Shown here: piece by piece, positions 62,631 through 64,000 of the stretch
Layout: each line of letters starts with the position of its first letter
Numbering within the stretch: position 1 is the first letter of the stretch
Origin: Arcobacter sp. F2176
Lineage (GTDB): Bacteria > Campylobacterota > Campylobacteria > Campylobacterales > Arcobacteraceae
NCBI RefSeq assembly: GCF_004116465.1
Contig: NZ_PDJV01000003.1
Coordinates: 186,001-250,000, forward strand
Reading direction: 5' to 3'
Length of the DNA: 64,000 nt
The notes under the pieces: model-generated
The model's database searches: none
The model's input: the letters and a program-made list of their open reading frames with translations, nothing else
What the model was told of the DNA's origin: nothing
Translations under genes and position numbers: made by a program

Positions 62631-64000
62631 ATATTTTAAAAATATTGTATTAAGAGAACATATTGATACAATTACTGATTATCATGCCAATGGAGCATAC
62701 GAAAAGTTAAAAGAAAATATAACATTAAAATATAAACCTAGCTATGCAATTATGATTAGAACTTTAAACTTTGAATCAAATAACTTTGACAGTAATTTAA
62801 TATATATAGATCAAAATGAATATGAATATCTTTCAAAGTCAAAAGTTTATTCTAATGATATTATAATGAATAAAATAGCTAATCCCGGTTCTGTTTATAT
62901 AATGCCATATTTAAAACAGCCTGTGTCTTTGGCAATGAATTTATTTCTAATTAGATTCAAATGTACATTAAATCAAAGATTTATGTATTATTTAATGAAA
63001 TATAACGAAAGTTATATAAAACAATTTGCAAATGGCACTACAACTAAGACTATAACAAAAGATTCAGTTAGAAATTTAAAATTTTATGTTCCAGAGAAAC
63101 AATATCAAGATAAAATAGCAAATATTCTATCTTCTCTTGATTCAAAGATAGAAATAAACAATAGAATTAATAAAGAATTAGAAGCTATGGCAAAAACTCT
63201 TTATGATTATTGGTTTGTGCAGTTTGATTTTCCTGATGTTAATGGAAAACCTTATAAATCATCAGGTGGAAAAATGGTTTATAATCAAGAGTTAAAAAGA
63301 GAGATTCCTGAGAGATGGGAAGCCAAAACAATTGCACAATTTATTGGAAATAATAAAGGTGGAGATTGGGGAAAAGAAAAAGAAGAAGGGAATTACACTC
63401 AAAAGGTTTCTTGTGTTAGAGGTGCTGATTTAAATGGATTAAATGGTTTAGGAAGTGTAAATCCACCTGAAAGATTTATTTTAGAAAAAAATTCAAATAA
63501 AATTTTAGAATCTCATGATTTGATTGTTGAAATATCAGGAGGTAGTCCAACTCAATCAACGGGAAGAATTTCATTTGTTATTGATGAAACTATAAAAAGG
63601 TTTGAAAATCCTCTAGTATGTTCAAATTTTTGCAAATCATTTTCTTTAGAAAACCAAAAATATCTTTATTATTTCATTTATATGTGGAATAATTTATATG
63701 ATAACCGCGTGTTATTTGGTTGGGAGGGAAAAACAAGTGGTATAAAAAATTTATTATTTGATTCTTTAACACAAAAATATTTTATTATTGTTCCCAATGA
63801 AAATATAAATCTAAAGTTTTATGAAAAAATGGATTCTTTTCATAAGATGAAACAAAGAAATTTAAAAGAAAATCAAGAACTAGCAAAATTAAGAGATTGG
63901 CTTCTTCCAATGCTTATGAATGGACAAGTAAGTGTGAAAGATAGTGAGTATAAAAACAGTCAAAATGACTTATTAGTAGCCCAACCAAAACCAGAGTATA
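62620..64000 (+). CDS. hsdS: Type I restriction-modification specificity subunit S (partial, runs off the end)
   Basis: HsdS selects the two-part DNA target. About 460 residues are visible without a stop. The first target-recognition domain spans about 1-165. The first conserved helical region follows (YQDKIANILSSLDSKIEINN and ELEAMAKTLYDYWFVQFDF, about 160-205), then a second recognition domain (about 225-400) and the second helical spacer with ENQELAKLRDWLLPMLMNGQ (about 415-440). It starts at ATG 62620, overlapping hsdM by 11 bases. Target bases cannot be read from sequence. Confidence 0.93.
   Translation, partial: MKTEYFKNIVLREHIDTITDYHANGAYEKLKENITLKYKPSYAIMIRTLNFESNNFDSNLIYIDQNEYEYLSKSKVYSNDIIMNKIANPGSVYIMPYLKQPVSLAMNLFLIRFKCTLNQRFMYYLMKYNESYIKQFANGTTTKTITKDSVRNLKFYVPEKQYQDKIANILSSLDSKIEINNRINKELEAMAKTLYDYWFVQFDFPDVNGKPYKSSGGKMVYNQELKREIPERWEAKTIAQFIGNNKGGDWGKEKEEGNYTQKVSCVRGADLNGLNGLGSVNPPERFILEKNSNKILESHDLIVEISGGSPTQSTGRISFVIDETIKRFENPLVCSNFCKSFSLENQKYLYYFIYMWNNLYDNRVLFGWEGKTSGIKNLLFDSLTQKYFIIVPNENINLKFYEKMDSFHKMKQRNLKENQELAKLRDWLLPMLMNGQVSVKDSEYKNSQNDLLVAQPKPEY

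Overview
The window looks like chromosome from an AT-rich member of the Campylobacterota, most like Arcobacteraceae. The evidence is very low GC, A/T-ending codons, an order of ftsE, trmB, a FlpA-like fibronectin lipoprotein, an RluD-type synthase and rodA that matches Campylobacter jejuni (Cj1277c to Cj1282), and promoters that often have a TATAAT box without a clear -35. No tRNA, rRNA, CRISPR array or intact transposase was seen. The genus is an inference.

1-30.5 kb is mostly core genome. A minus-strand cell-envelope/tRNA operon (rluD-like, flpA-like, trmB, ftsE) faces rodA-speB. Then come an exported haloalkane dehalogenase-like enzyme with a TetR regulator and three matching operator boxes, an MTHFR-family enzyme, tonB, hemL-ppnP-atpZ, rpoD, leuD-leuB, a DHH phosphoesterase, a polar amino acid ABC transporter followed by an M20 dipeptidase, a metallo-beta-lactamase/GAF/HD-GYP fusion beside a HIT protein, the alpha ribosomal operon (rpmJ, rpsM, rpsK, rpsD, rpoA, rplQ) with a structured leader, gatA and guaB.

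30.5-35 kb is an accessory stretch between guaB and fldA: a REP-like structured repeat, orphan membrane proteins, two divergent toxin-antitoxin modules (mazEF and yefM-yoeB) with textbook sigma-70 promoters, a remnant of a REP/RAYT-type repeat, a haem-binding protein, a WG-repeat protein and a GIY-YIG protein.

35-56 kb mixes housekeeping and niche genes: fldA and a SufT-like gene sharing a palindromic intergenic region, DedA, a metzincin-type protease, a small envelope-stress-like cluster (DUF1328, two LEA-like lipoproteins, a coiled-coil protein), selU, an NDH-2-like flavoprotein, adenine/adenosine deaminase, mmuM, a Panacea-type protein, acpH, a YeeE/YedE sulfur transporter with a large inverted repeat around its promoter, an orphan TRAP binding protein with YhcH, an ABC-F ATPase, metX and xseB.

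56 kb to the end is a defence-type segment: radC with mosaic codon use, a Bro-N protein, and type I restriction-modification genes hsdR-hsdM-hsdS, with hsdS running off the end.

No wholly new multi-gene system can be proven from sequence alone. The best candidates for undescribed biology are the structured region ahead of the amino acid binding protein (19.04-19.16 kb), the alpha-operon leader (24.5-24.65 kb), the yedE inverted repeat (49.45-49.53 kb), the MBL-GAF-HD-GYP fusion, and the small-protein cluster at 38.5-40.1 kb.
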